A DNA stretch of 55,616 nt. It comes from a virus. The position numbers were made by a program, and so were the translations under genes. This document shows, piece after piece, positions 23,235 through 30,335 of the stretch (positions within the stretch are counted from its first letter, which is position 1; each line of letters starts with the position of its first letter). Location: IMG/VR virus record IMGVR_UViG_3300045242_000161, positions 1 through 55,616 of that record; one strand, written 5' to 3'. The notes under the pieces are model-generated. The model ran no database searches, had not been told where the DNA came from, and saw only the letters and a program-made list of their open reading frames with translations.

Positions 23235-24266
23235 CTAGACCGCAAGCTCAAGGGCTAGGTTGAGTGCCTTCTGCTTCGTCTTAGCACGCTCCCCCAGCCA
23301 CGCCTGGTAGATGCGGTTGTCCTGGCTACGGCCCACTTGATGGTCGAGCACATAGGTGACAGCATTCACCGCACCCCACCACGTTCCGCGGGATGACGGC
23401 AGCTCGCTTCCCGGCGCCGTCTCGAACGCCTGGAGCGACTTCGTCACCAACGTAGACTGCCGCGGTGCCCGGGTCGTGGTCACCACTGCCTCTTCAGTCG
23501 TCTCAGACTCCTCTGCCCCAACAGCCTCATCAGCGACCTGTCGGACGGTCAACTGCGTCGGCGTCAGCTTGAACACCTTCGTGAGGTATTCGGTCAACGC
23601 CTCAGTGCTCGGCACGTTGTGTTGGGCCAAGACTAGCGCCTGATCAGCCAGCCTCGCATTAGCATCAACTGCCATGCCTAGGGCCTGTTCTGCCGCCGCC
23701 GTCGCCTCACCGTTGAACTCACGCAAGTGCGCCATCTTGAACGCCCGCTGCGATAGGTTGCTGAGAGCCATCGTCAGGGTGTTCATGCAGACGACCCGCA
23801 CACTGGTGAAGTCCGCTGTCATCGCGTAGCCCGGCACATGAGGATTGCAGAGCAGCAGGTAACCGCGGTTGATATCGTCGCCGATCGCGAATTCGCGGTT
23901 GATACGGGCCAGGCCCCAGATGAACTTGCCCGCCATCAGACTGCCGGCCGTCTCCATGGTCATGTGACCCGCTTCCGTGAACTTCTTGAAGAAGTTCATG
24001 ACGTCGGAGTTCTGGATCGGGACGTACCGGTTAGTGACGACACTCAAGACGGAGTTGTCGCTGACACGCACCAGTCCCTGATGTGACGGGATCTGGGACA
24101 TGCCATTAGCATTGGACGCCATGAACAGCGGACGCTTCTCCACGGCCCAGTTGATGCCGGCGGCTTGCGCCATCTCTTCCGGCGTGAGATTGGGGTCGAC
24201 GATATTGCCCAGGCCGTGCCAAGGCGTCTCGATGGCCGAAGCCATTGTCTCCACTGCGTCAGTCAT
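23235..24266 (-). CDS. DUF932 phage/plasmid-type protein
   Basis: 343 residues. It matches DUF932: ETPWHGLGNIV at the N-terminus, VSDNSVLSVVTNRYVPIQNS, GDDINRGYLLLCNPHVPGY, and TSVRVVCMNTLTMAL. These proteins are frequent on phages and plasmids and are often highly expressed; their biochemical role is not established. An acidic insert EESETTEEAVV lies near residue 255. The gene has its own promoter with an operator-like repeat (24297-24329) and a strong 3' hairpin, so it is a monocistronic unit. It is GC-richer than most neighbours. Confidence 0.85.
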   Translation of the reverse strand: MTDAVETMASAIETPWHGLGNIVDPNLTPEEMAQAAGINWAVEKRPLFMASNANGMSQIPSHQGLVRVSDNSVLSVVTNRYVPIQNSDVMNFFKKFTEAGHMTMETAGSLMAGKFIWGLARINREFAIGDDINRGYLLLCNPHVPGYAMTADFTSVRVVCMNTLTMALSNLSQRAFKMAHLREFNGEATAAAEQALGMAVDANARLADQALVLAQHNVPSTEALTEYLTKVFKLTPTQLTVRQVADEAVGAEESETTEEAVVTTTRAPRQSTLVTKSLQAFETAPGSELPSSRGTWWGAVNAVTYVLDHQVGRSQDNRIYQAWLGERAKTKQKALNLALELAV

Positions 24267-24296
24267 TTGGTACTCCTTGAATATAACGTGCAGATG

Positions 24297-24329
24297 AGCT
24301 GATATAAGCCTTAATCAGCTGGACCGCAA
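24297..24329 (-). promoter_or_regulatory. TTGCGG-N17-TATATC promoter with operator-like repeat
   Basis: -35 TTGCGG (24329-24324), 17 bp, -10 TATATC (24306-24301) upstream of the DUF932 gene. An inverted repeat AGCTGAT (24297-24303) / ATCAGCT (24314-24320), 10-bp centre, covers the -10 and part of the spacer. A repressor could block RNA polymerase there. Confidence 0.65.
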
Positions 24330-24331
24330 GA

Positions 24332-24610
24332 CTAGACCTTATTCGGACTCAAAAGAATATTGTGAATTCCTTCCAGTGCCGGATCGTTCGGGTACAGTTC
24401 ATCCGCCTTGGCGAGCAACTCCTGTATGAGCGGATAGTGAGAATCGTGCCCATACAATACACCCAAGGTCCGGGGTGTCTTGCCGTCGCCGACATAGTAG
24501 GTGTCAGAGGGTAGCATCCGAATTGTAGCAGTTCGGATCTCGTCTTCGATCTTATCGTCACTGTGGCCCATGAGTTGGCCGTATGCGATGATCAGAGGAT
24601 AATCAACCAT
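24332..24610 (-). CDS. Hypothetical protein
   Basis: 92 residues from ATG with GGAGG upstream. Sequence PLIIAYGQLMGHSDDKIEDE then MLPSDTYYVGDGKTPRTLGV and a helical C-terminus PLIQELLAKADELYPNDPAL. Soluble, acidic. It has its own TTGTGA-N17-TATATA promoter at 24635-24663, whose -35 overlaps the QueD stop. No family recognised. Confidence 0.55.
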   Translation of the reverse strand: MVDYPLIIAYGQLMGHSDDKIEDEIRTATIRMLPSDTYYVGDGKTPRTLGVLYGHDSHYPLIQELLAKADELYPNDPALEGIHNILLSPNKV

Positions 24611-24634
24611 TGAAGCCTCCTTTCGATACGTCTA

Positions 24635-24663
24635 TATATAATGCGAGATCGCACAATTCACAA
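24635..24663 (-). promoter_or_regulatory. TTGTGA-N17-TATATA promoter
   Basis: -35 TTGTGA (24663-24658) overlaps the queD stop codon; 17-bp spacer; -10 TATATA (24640-24635). The spacer contains the near-palindrome TGCGA-GA-TCGCA (24642-24653), an operator candidate. It drives the 92-residue gene. Confidence 0.65.
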
Positions 24664-25125
24664 GGAGAAGGATGCCCAACAATTGGGCGTTTCAAAAACA
24701 GTTACTTTGAATATCCCAGGAACCGCCTTTTGCAACCGGTAGTACCAAAGCTCTGAGAGTCGCTCTGCGGTTGGAGCGTGTTCGATCAGAGTGAGCTTGG
24801 TGAAGAAGGGCTCGGACGGCAGTAAAGAAAAACACGGTCTAGGCACCACGCTAATCGGTGCGCCCGCGATTATCTCAGCCACAGGATCATTATACGCTAG
24901 GATCATCGCATGATCGAACGTAGCGTGGATGAGTTCCATCATCGCCTGTTTGATCGTTCCGAAGTCAGTCACCATATCGGATTCCGCACCGACGGTGACG
25001 AGCTCGCCGAAGACCGTTGCCTCGATCACATAGCGGTGGCCGTGGAGACCTTTGCACATGCCGCCATGCGTGGCGATACGATGCCCGGCGTCGATTTCGA
25101 TCCTACGTGTGATCTTGCTGATCAT
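24658..25125 (-). CDS. queD: 6-carboxytetrahydropterin synthase
   Basis: 155 residues. Converts dihydroneopterin triphosphate to 6-carboxytetrahydropterin, the second step to 7-deazaguanines. The zinc ligands H15 (DAGHRI), H28 and H30 (LHGHRY), the catalytic-type C24 (GGMCKG) and the DHAMIL Asp-His are present. The C-terminal ETPNCWASF provides the substrate-binding Glu. The ATG overlaps the QueC stop (ATGA), so the two enzymes are coupled. Slightly longer than the usual 120-140 residues owing to an insert near residue 85. Confidence 0.93.
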   Translation of the reverse strand: MISKITRRIEIDAGHRIATHGGMCKGLHGHRYVIEATVFGELVTVGAESDMVTDFGTIKQAMMELIHATFDHAMILAYNDPVAEIIAGAPISVVPRPCFSLLPSEPFFTKLTLIEHAPTAERLSELWYYRLQKAVPGIFKVTVFETPNCWASFSL

Positions 25126-25937
25126 ACAGCCCCCATTTCATGTGCGAGCAGATCTAGCTTGTAGTCGATCGTGCCCTTCAGGTTGTGTAGCCTCCGCACA
25201 ACCGCATAGTGAACACCGTCTGGACAGTTTATCTTGCCTTCAAAGGCTGCCCGCGCGATCATCGGATCCGGCACCGCCGCCACACGGAACCCTTCGGCCC
25301 GTAACACGGTTGCATGGTCCTGCGTAATAGGCGGATATTCTCCCGAATAGGCCGTGTGGGTGTATGCCAACGCCTTATAGCACCCAGGTAAGGTCATCGC
25401 GTATCGGATTGAATCGGCCTTAGATCGATACGCCAAAGGAGTGTGGATCTGTAACCGTGTATGCCCCTCACCAAGGGCAATATTTAACGCGTCTTCTGCC
25501 GATGCGATGAAAGAGCTACGGCAATCGGGATAATTGGCTGTATCCTCCTGTGATACGCCAATACCGATCTCCGTGGCACCGACGTGCACAGCATAGTTCG
25601 CAGCGAACACTAAGAAAATCAGGTTACGCATCGGCACGAATGTAAGTTCGGTCCGCCCACCAATAGTTTCAACCATCCTGGCGAAGCTCTCGTAAGTCTC
25701 TAGGGACTGTTTCTCATCCACCAGGGGAGAGGCGGACCAGAGTTTGTCGATACGGCAGAGATAGTGATCGCGGACGTTAGCAAGCCGGGCAACGTCAATT
25801 GCCGCCGACACCTCTATAGAGTGCTTTTGGTTGTAGTTGAACGTGATCGCGTGCATGACCTCGCACGTCTGTTTCATGTGGAACAGGACTGTTGTACTAT
25901 CCTGGCCACCGCTTAAAATACATAGACCAACTGTCAT
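25122..25937 (-). CDS. queC: 7-cyano-7-deazaguanine synthase QueC lacking the C-terminal zinc cysteines
   Basis: 271 residues from the ATG at 25937 (GGGAGGT ribosome site); the frame to 25994 is not needed. Makes preQ0 from 7-carboxy-7-deazaguanine with ATP and ammonia. The PP-loop is LSGGQDSTT (8-16). FVPMRNLIFLVFA and the ATEIGIGVSQEDTANYPDCR core are typical. In bacterial QueC, a zinc site of one Cys plus C-G-x-C-x-x-C follows the T-x-S-C-Y strand. Here that region reads THTAYSGEYPPITQDHATVL, without any cysteine, before the conserved RAEGFRVAAVPDP end. The fold may be stabilised differently. Coupled to QueD. Confidence 0.9.
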   Translation of the reverse strand: MTVGLCILSGGQDSTTVLFHMKQTCEVMHAITFNYNQKHSIEVSAAIDVARLANVRDHYLCRIDKLWSASPLVDEKQSLETYESFARMVETIGGRTELTFVPMRNLIFLVFAANYAVHVGATEIGIGVSQEDTANYPDCRSSFIASAEDALNIALGEGHTRLQIHTPLAYRSKADSIRYAMTLPGCYKALAYTHTAYSGEYPPITQDHATVLRAEGFRVAAVPDPMIARAAFEGKINCPDGVHYAVVRRLHNLKGTIDYKLDLLAHEMGAV

Positions 25938-25948
25938 GTGAACCTCCC

Positions 25949-26782
25949 TCAAAAGGGGATGTTGTCGTCTATCTTCTCCTGGTCGCGGTTCCACGTTGGA
26001 CCGTCGTCTACTTGATTGCCGTATTTGGGATCATAGGCATCGTCAGTTGCACCCGGCGGTGCCGTGACGGTTACAGACCCCTCACCAACCGCCTTGCGGA
26101 ATATGCGTGCCTTGTTCAGGAGCATGATGCCGTTGGGGTATGCGGACACGGTCTGCAGTGGTGTCGTCTCCCAGCCGTACCAGTCATTCTTGTCGTTGCT
26201 CTCGTGCACGCTCGTCAGTTTGAAGACGCGCGCGTAGATCGGTGCCGGATACGGGCCCTTATCATCCTGCAGTTCGAAGTTCTGTAGCAGTGCGTTCCAG
26301 CGCCGCGCTTTCTTCCACTGTGTGCTGCCCATAGAGATCAACGCCGGTGTGACTTCGTTTTCGTTTATGTGCAATACATAGTAGGTAGCCAGGGACACGA
26401 TCTCATTCCCCGCACGCGTTAGCCGGGTGAAGTTCGGACCCTCCGACGCATTGTTATAGGCGCTATCGTCACTGCCCCAGTCCCGCACCAAACCGCCACG
26501 ATCGGGCTTCCATTCGACGTATCGCCGTTGGAAACGGCACGGTATCACCAACACCTCTTTGAAGAGTTGGTGGGTGACCGTGTTGAAGATATCGCCGGAC
26601 AGGGCCTCTTTGATATACTCAGGCCTAACCGACTTACGCTGCGGGCTCAGGTCCTGGATGATCGTGAGGAATGGTAGGACGATGTCTTCAACGGCAAACG
26701 CCTCACGGTCCTCGGAGTGTTCGCGCATGGAGAACGCCTTGGTGGCGATCTCCTTGTTATCGGTCGGAATAACATCAGACAT
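25949..26782 (-). CDS. Putative single-stranded DNA-binding protein
   Basis: 277 residues from the ATG at 26782 (GGAGCCC upstream). The core has VLPFLTIIQDLSPQRKSVRP, GDIFNTVTHQLFKEVLVIPC, and an OB-like beta-rich region with aromatics (WKPDRGGLVRDWG; NDWYGWETTPL). The C-terminus is acidic and ends KIDDNIPF, very close to the DDDIPF tip with which bacterial SSB recruits partners. The family is widespread in phages without a firm name. Overlaps the upstream coiled-coil gene and is 12 bp before QueC, so it belongs to the QueC-QueD transcript. Confidence 0.6.
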   Translation of the reverse strand: MSDVIPTDNKEIATKAFSMREHSEDREAFAVEDIVLPFLTIIQDLSPQRKSVRPEYIKEALSGDIFNTVTHQLFKEVLVIPCRFQRRYVEWKPDRGGLVRDWGSDDSAYNNASEGPNFTRLTRAGNEIVSLATYYVLHINENEVTPALISMGSTQWKKARRWNALLQNFELQDDKGPYPAPIYARVFKLTSVHESNDKNDWYGWETTPLQTVSAYPNGIMLLNKARIFRKAVGEGSVTVTAPPGATDDAYDPKYGNQVDDGPTWNRDQEKIDDNIPF

Positions 26783-27326
26783 TTTTGGGCTCCTTGAGAA
26801 CGGCCTTGTTTGCCGTAAAAAGGTTGAGCACTTCATGAACATGCGTGCCGAGTTTCAAGCAGTCACGCATCAGTTTCTTTAGGGTCATACCATGAACCCC
26901 TTCAGAAATTGTCACATTCGTCTGGTTGTCACCACGCAGTTGGTTGTAAAGGGCGATGGCCTTGTCGCGATTTGCCCTGCCAAAATCAACCGATACCTGG
27001 ACTTTTAAGACCCCTTCATTGTGGGTCTCTTCTAACCAGCGGATGGCAGTTTCTGCTTTCTCAGTCTCTTTTGGCCATGTGGCTTCAACTACCTGGCTGA
27101 GAGAGATTGTGGCTCCATCAACAGTGACGAATTTCTGCAGGCCGGCTTCAAACATGAGATCTGGAATACGATACATCTCCAGCTCAGTAATTTCTGTCTG
27201 GAGTAATTTCAAGGAGTTCTCAAGAGCGGTGCGCTCAGCCAATTTGCCACGTAGCCGTTCGATATTGGTTGAGAGGCTATCCAAGGTCTCTCCTCGGGCC
27301 TTCACCAATGGTGCGAATTCGTCCAT
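26775..27326 (-). CDS. Coiled-coil protein upstream of SSB-like gene
   Basis: 183 residues. A long N-terminal coiled coil (STNIERLRGKLAERTALENSL, KLLQTEITELEMYRIP) is followed by a compact alpha/beta domain (DLMFEAGLQKFVTVDGATIS; EGVLKVQVSVDFGRANRDKA) and a helical end. First gene behind a TTGCGT-N17-TAGTAT promoter. Similar coiled-coil plus small domain proteins occur next to recombination or SSB genes in phages, but I cannot name the family. Confidence 0.6.
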   Translation of the reverse strand: MDEFAPLVKARGETLDSLSTNIERLRGKLAERTALENSLKLLQTEITELEMYRIPDLMFEAGLQKFVTVDGATISLSQVVEATWPKETEKAETAIRWLEETHNEGVLKVQVSVDFGRANRDKAIALYNQLRGDNQTNVTISEGVHGMTLKKLMRDCLKLGTHVHEVLNLFTANKAVLKEPKNV

Positions 27327-27348
27327 GCTTGGCTCCTTTCAGATACGC

Positions 27349-27377
27349 ATACTAGCGTAGGCACGCAGAATACGCAA
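27349..27377 (-). promoter_or_regulatory. TTGCGT-N17-TAGTAT promoter of the SSB-QueC-QueD unit
   Basis: -35 TTGCGT (27377-27372), 17 bp, -10 TAGTAT (27354-27349), 23 bp upstream of the coiled-coil gene start (27326). Back-to-back with the + strand nuclease gene at 27425. Confidence 0.78.
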
Positions 27378-27424
27378 GGGCCCCAGGCTCTTTTTTCGCA
27401 AAACAGGATGCGTATATCTTAGCA

Positions 27425-27730
27425 GTGACCGAAGAGCACCTCTGGAAGATCTGGAGACCAAGGCTTAGAGGGTGGTGGGAACGTGTCGAGGTATACCAAC
27501 CTGTTGGATATCCGGATGTATACGGCATCCATGAGGTCCAACCGCAGTACCTGGAACTCAAAGTAGGACCGCCATCTCCGAGTCTGCTACGCGCTTCGCA
27601 AAGAATCTGGTTGCGCCGATGGTGGGAACTAGGAGGCGTGGCACACATCATGGTAGGCGACGCAGACCACATCCTCTTCTTCAAGGACCTGGACCTACGC
27701 CGCCCTGTTGAGGTGCCGTTTTACAGGTAG
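27425..27730 (+). CDS. VRR-NUC-like PD-(D/E)XK nuclease
   Basis: 101 residues from a GTG. The pattern GYPDVYGI then YLELKVGPP (PD and ExK catalytic residues), followed by SQRIWLRRWWELGGVAHIMV, is that of VRR-NUC endonucleases, where the conserved Q and helix follow the active site. It could process branched phage DNA or degrade host DNA. It is the only protein gene on the + strand between 14 and 35.9 kb, and its end overlaps the opposing GGCT gene by 10 bp. A TATATC at 27413-27418 places transcription start at about the GTG, so a leaderless mRNA is possible. Confidence 0.75.
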   Translation: MTEEHLWKIWRPRLRGWWERVEVYQPVGYPDVYGIHEVQPQYLELKVGPPSPSLLRASQRIWLRRWWELGGVAHIMVGDADHILFFKDLDLRRPVEVPFYR

Positions 27731-28269
27731 AAGTATTTGGCGGTGCGTTTGATTTTCCGCGGCATCCGACTCACTGCCTCGTGGAAGCGTATCAAATGCG
27801 TGTTGCGGTCCTTCTCAGGTAGGCTAGACTCCAGGGCCTCGTGCAACTGTCCGGCAGGGCAGTGGAAGTCGGTGTAGCCGGTCCTGATGATGTGATAGTA
27901 CCATGGACTCGGAGGCGCCTCGTCATTCGTCGTCATGACATAGGCGAAACCGGTGACGGTCTTCTTCTTGGTCCTCACGGGGAGGAGCACCCGCTGGTAG
28001 AGACGGGGCCATCCTTCATACGCATCCAGGGCCCGCACGTTGTTTTCCTCCACCCACCAGAGACCTACGGGCAGGCTGCCGCCTCGCTGTGGGACGATAT
28101 CCGCCACTCCGCGGAACACGAGCTCGGCCGAGATACGCCCAGAGCAGATGGCCTGTGCTCCTGGGCACCGGCCCTTCATCCCATCCTTGCTCATGTTGCT
28201 CCCATAGGCGATATAAGGTATCCGGGCCAGTTCGGCCGGAGTGAGGTTGTCGGCGTTCTTCCAAGGCAT
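27721..28269 (-). CDS. Gamma-glutamylcyclotransferase-like (GGCT/AIG2) protein
   Basis: 182 residues. The GGCT signature is clear: IPYIAYGSNMSKDGM near the N-terminus (substrate loop), GRISAELVFRGVADIVPQ, LPVGLWWVEENNVRALDAYEGWPRLY with the catalytic-type Glu, and a late beta strand FAYVMTTND. GGCT enzymes cyclise gamma-glutamyl groups to 5-oxoproline, releasing the free amine. It lies 11 bp downstream of the amidoligase gene, an association known from bacterial amidoligase systems. The C-terminus is basic (RMPRKIKRTAKYF). Substrate is unknown; see the finding on preQ1. Confidence 0.8.
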   Translation of the reverse strand: MPWKNADNLTPAELARIPYIAYGSNMSKDGMKGRCPGAQAICSGRISAELVFRGVADIVPQRGGSLPVGLWWVEENNVRALDAYEGWPRLYQRVLLPVRTKKKTVTGFAYVMTTNDEAPPSPWYYHIIRTGYTDFHCPAGQLHEALESSLPEKDRNTHLIRFHEAVSRMPRKIKRTAKYFYL

Positions 28270-28280
28270 CGTCTTACTCC

Positions 28281-29312
28281 TTATACGAATGAAGTGGTCA
28301 ACCAGGCGACGGCGAACTCAGGCAGCCCGTCGGTTAGATAACCGCGGATCTCAAACTGGGTGGCGGTTGTTGTAGCCACCGACCCCGTCGTCATGCGAAC
28401 CGGAACGTGATAGGTTGCGTTCGCGCCACGGCCCTCGCGCACTACGTTGATGCCCCGACTGCGAATATCACTAATCATGGACGAGATCGTCGCCATCTCC
28501 CAGCCCGTCAGGCTGGCGAGTTCAGCGGCGGTTGTGCGCCGCGCGATCACTGCTGTGCAGCAGAGTGCATTCTTCGTGCCGGAGCGGTAGGGGTTGATGA
28601 CGGGCTCCACCACCATCGCTGGGGCTGCTTCACCATTGCGTGGGGTCCGCATCTTCGCCACCGTCTCGTTGACGAAGAAGACCAAGAAAGCGATCCAACT
28701 GGCCACGCGTGCGGAGTCCAGCGTAGACTCATGCATCCGAAACTCGATGGTGCCCAGGTCCCCCAACCGCATCGTGTTGACACTCGCATACCGCGTGCCG
28801 TGGATGCCCGACGGCCGCATGTAAGAAGCTGCACTCCCCACCACCAGGTTCCAGGCATTCTGCATCGACCGGCTGCTCATCGCAGGGCAGTAATGCGGAT
28901 TGTTCTGCCGATGTTCGGGGAAGTGCTGCATGATTTCAGTTTCGAACTGGCCGTAGCGCCAAACCACCGCCGCCTGCTCGGCTGGGCTAAGGTCGCGGGC
29001 ATCAACATGAACATGGATGCCACACCGCTGATTGGTGACATAACCGTTGGTGCGAAGAAGGTCCACGACCTTCACCACTTCGGCCCGACCACGAGCGTCC
29101 TTGAGCTTGGGGCTCACCAACTCAACGCCACGATCGTAGCCGATCGAGCCGTCGGTCTTGGCGCTCCAGTTGCGGTGCGCGTTACGCTGGAAGTAACCGC
29201 GGGCCGAAGTGCTTACACCATTTTCAGTGAGCAACCTCGCGGCGGAGGCTGTCGGACTCGGCGTATGCGGAGGCGACCAGCACTCGATCTCAACTCCAAA
29301 GTAGCGTCCCAT
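28281..29312 (-). CDS. Amidoligase with C-terminal winged-helix-like domain
   Basis: 343 residues. The amidoligase family (glutamine synthetase/gamma-glutamylcysteine ligase fold) is shown by RYFGVEIECWSPP, WSAKTDGSIGYDRGVELVSP, NQRCGIHVHVDARDLSP, YASVNTMRLGDLGTIEFRMH. These ATP-dependent enzymes form amide bonds between a carboxylate and an amine. Residues about 260-320 (RRTTAAELASLTGWEMATIS ... GINVVREGRGANATYHV) look like a winged helix used for DNA or RNA binding, an unusual fusion. It is first in a two-gene unit with the GGCT gene, under promoter 29351-29379. Substrate cannot be read from sequence. Confidence 0.82.
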   Translation of the reverse strand: MGRYFGVEIECWSPPHTPSPTASAARLLTENGVSTSARGYFQRNAHRNWSAKTDGSIGYDRGVELVSPKLKDARGRAEVVKVVDLLRTNGYVTNQRCGIHVHVDARDLSPAEQAAVVWRYGQFETEIMQHFPEHRQNNPHYCPAMSSRSMQNAWNLVVGSAASYMRPSGIHGTRYASVNTMRLGDLGTIEFRMHESTLDSARVASWIAFLVFFVNETVAKMRTPRNGEAAPAMVVEPVINPYRSGTKNALCCTAVIARRTTAAELASLTGWEMATISSMISDIRSRGINVVREGRGANATYHVPVRMTTGSVATTTATQFEIRGYLTDGLPEFAVAWLTTSFV

Positions 29313-29350
29313 CTTCTTTCTCCAGGTTGTGGTATCGTCTTAATAACGAC

Positions 29351-29379
29351 ATGATACCATATTTCCGACCTAAACGCAA
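29351..29379 (-). promoter_or_regulatory. TTGCGT-N17-TATCAT promoter of the amidoligase-GGCT unit
   Basis: -35 TTGCGT (29379-29374), 17 bp, -10 TATCAT (29356-29351). It lies between folE and the amidoligase gene and makes the amidoligase-GGCT pair a separately controlled transcript. Confidence 0.78.
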
Positions 29380-29406
29380 GGTCGAAATTACCTGGAGTAA
29401 AGAAAT

Positions 29407-29973
29407 TCATTTAGTCTTTTCTGCCGCCAGACACAGCTGTAGAAACTCGGCGCGAGCAGAAGGCTCGTCACGGAAACACCCGAGCATCGCACTGGTGGTG
29501 GTCACCGACTGGTGGAGCTTAACGCCACGACTCGACATGCAGCCGTGCTCAGCGCGTATGAGCACACCGACGCCTAGCGGTTCTAGGTTGCGTGAGAGGC
29601 AGTCCGCCACCTGCATAGTGATACGCTCCTGGACCTGAAGGCGGGCGGCGTAGGCTTCGACCACGCGGGCCAGTTTGGAGAGTCCTACAATCTTACCGGA
29701 TGGCACGTAACCGACATGTGCGGTTCCGATGATCGGGGCCAGGTGGTGTTCACAGTAACTGTGCACGTCAATCCCGTGGACGATTACCATCGCGTCGTAA
29801 TCGTTATCATTCTCGAAGGTCTTCAACAATTCGTCCGGGTTGATAGAGTAGCCACGCATCCAATACCGCCACGCCTCGGCGGCACGTCGCGGTGTCTCAA
29901 ATAGGCTGGGACGGTTGACATCCTCACCCGTAGCATGGATTAATTCGATGAAGATGTCTTCTAACTGCTTCAT
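29407..29973 (-). CDS. folE: GTP cyclohydrolase I
   Basis: 188 residues. Converts GTP to dihydroneopterin triphosphate, the entry step to 7-deazaguanines. FolE signatures: VHSYCEHHLAPIIGTAHVGY (zinc Cys and His, GTP-binding), GLSKLARVVEAYA, QVQERITMQVAD, and RAEHGCMSSRGV (second zinc Cys, His). Length is close to the bacterial enzyme. It follows the row of small membrane-protein genes with a 1-base overlap of its ATG with their last stop. With QueD, QueE, QueC and QueF it completes the preQ1 pathway. Confidence 0.95.
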   Translation of the reverse strand: MKQLEDIFIELIHATGEDVNRPSLFETPRRAAEAWRYWMRGYSINPDELLKTFENDNDYDAMVIVHGIDVHSYCEHHLAPIIGTAHVGYVPSGKIVGLSKLARVVEAYAARLQVQERITMQVADCLSRNLEPLGVGVLIRAEHGCMSSRGVKLHQSVTTTSAMLGCFRDEPSARAEFLQLCLAAEKTK

Positions 29974-30080
29974 TATCGCCTCGTGAAGATCAGTATCAGG
30001 GCGATTACCATAGCAATGCCCATACTGAAGCCTGCGATGACTAGGCTGATGACGACAGTAAGTGTGTCAGCGGGCGGCAT
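29973..30080 (-). CDS. 35-residue single-span membrane peptide
   Basis: Begins PPADTLTVVISLVIAGFSMG and ends with LILIFTRR: one hydrophobic helix with a basic cytoplasmic-type end. The stop shares a base with the folE start. It is the last of three tandem tiny membrane genes. Role unknown; regulation of a partner enzyme or membrane disturbance are possible. Confidence 0.5.
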   Translation of the reverse strand: MPPADTLTVVISLVIAGFSMGIAMVIALILIFTRR

Positions 30081-30201
30081 TGGTCACAACTCCCCAAGGC
30101 GTTAGCTCAGAGGCGTCTGGCATCGTGCCGATCGCCATCCCGACCGCCCAGCCGAGCATGATGCCAACGACGATCCAGAGGGCGTGTCTCACGACATGCA
30201 T
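30067..30201 (-). CDS. 44-residue membrane peptide
   Basis: ATG at 30201. Sequence HVVRHALWIVVGIMLGWAVG then MAIGTMPDASELTPW: one membrane helix with two GxxxG-like spacings (helix packing) and a polar C-terminus. Overlaps both neighbours (13 bp upstream gene, 14 bp downstream gene). Function unknown. Confidence 0.5.
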   Translation of the reverse strand: MHVVRHALWIVVGIMLGWAVGMAIGTMPDASELTPWGVVTNAAR

Positions 30202-30335
30202 ACGAAAATGGTCGCCATGACGCCGAAGAAAGCAACTGCTGGGATCGCCGCGGCACCCTCTCCGGCCATCGCCCATACGGCGACCGCGATGCCGGCCCAT
30301 ATTCCAGCGATGGCGATGCCTGTGCCGAGCGTCAT
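30189..30335 (-). CDS. 48-residue two-span membrane peptide
   Basis: ATG at 30335 overlaps the stop of the preceding gene (ATGA). Two hydrophobic segments, GIAIAGIWAGIAVAVWAMAG and IPAVAFFGVMATIFVC, are separated by a small loop EGAAA. Such a hairpin could be a small holin-like protein or a membrane-enzyme partner. No family recognised. Confidence 0.5.
   Translation of the reverse strand: MTLGTGIAIAGIWAGIAVAVWAMAGEGAAAIPAVAFFGVMATIFVCMS

Noticed and set aside
28407-29354. A 315-residue + strand frame opposite the amidoligase
   Set aside because: It mirrors a GC-rich coding gene, has no ribosome site or recognisable motif, and the amidoligase reading is well supported.
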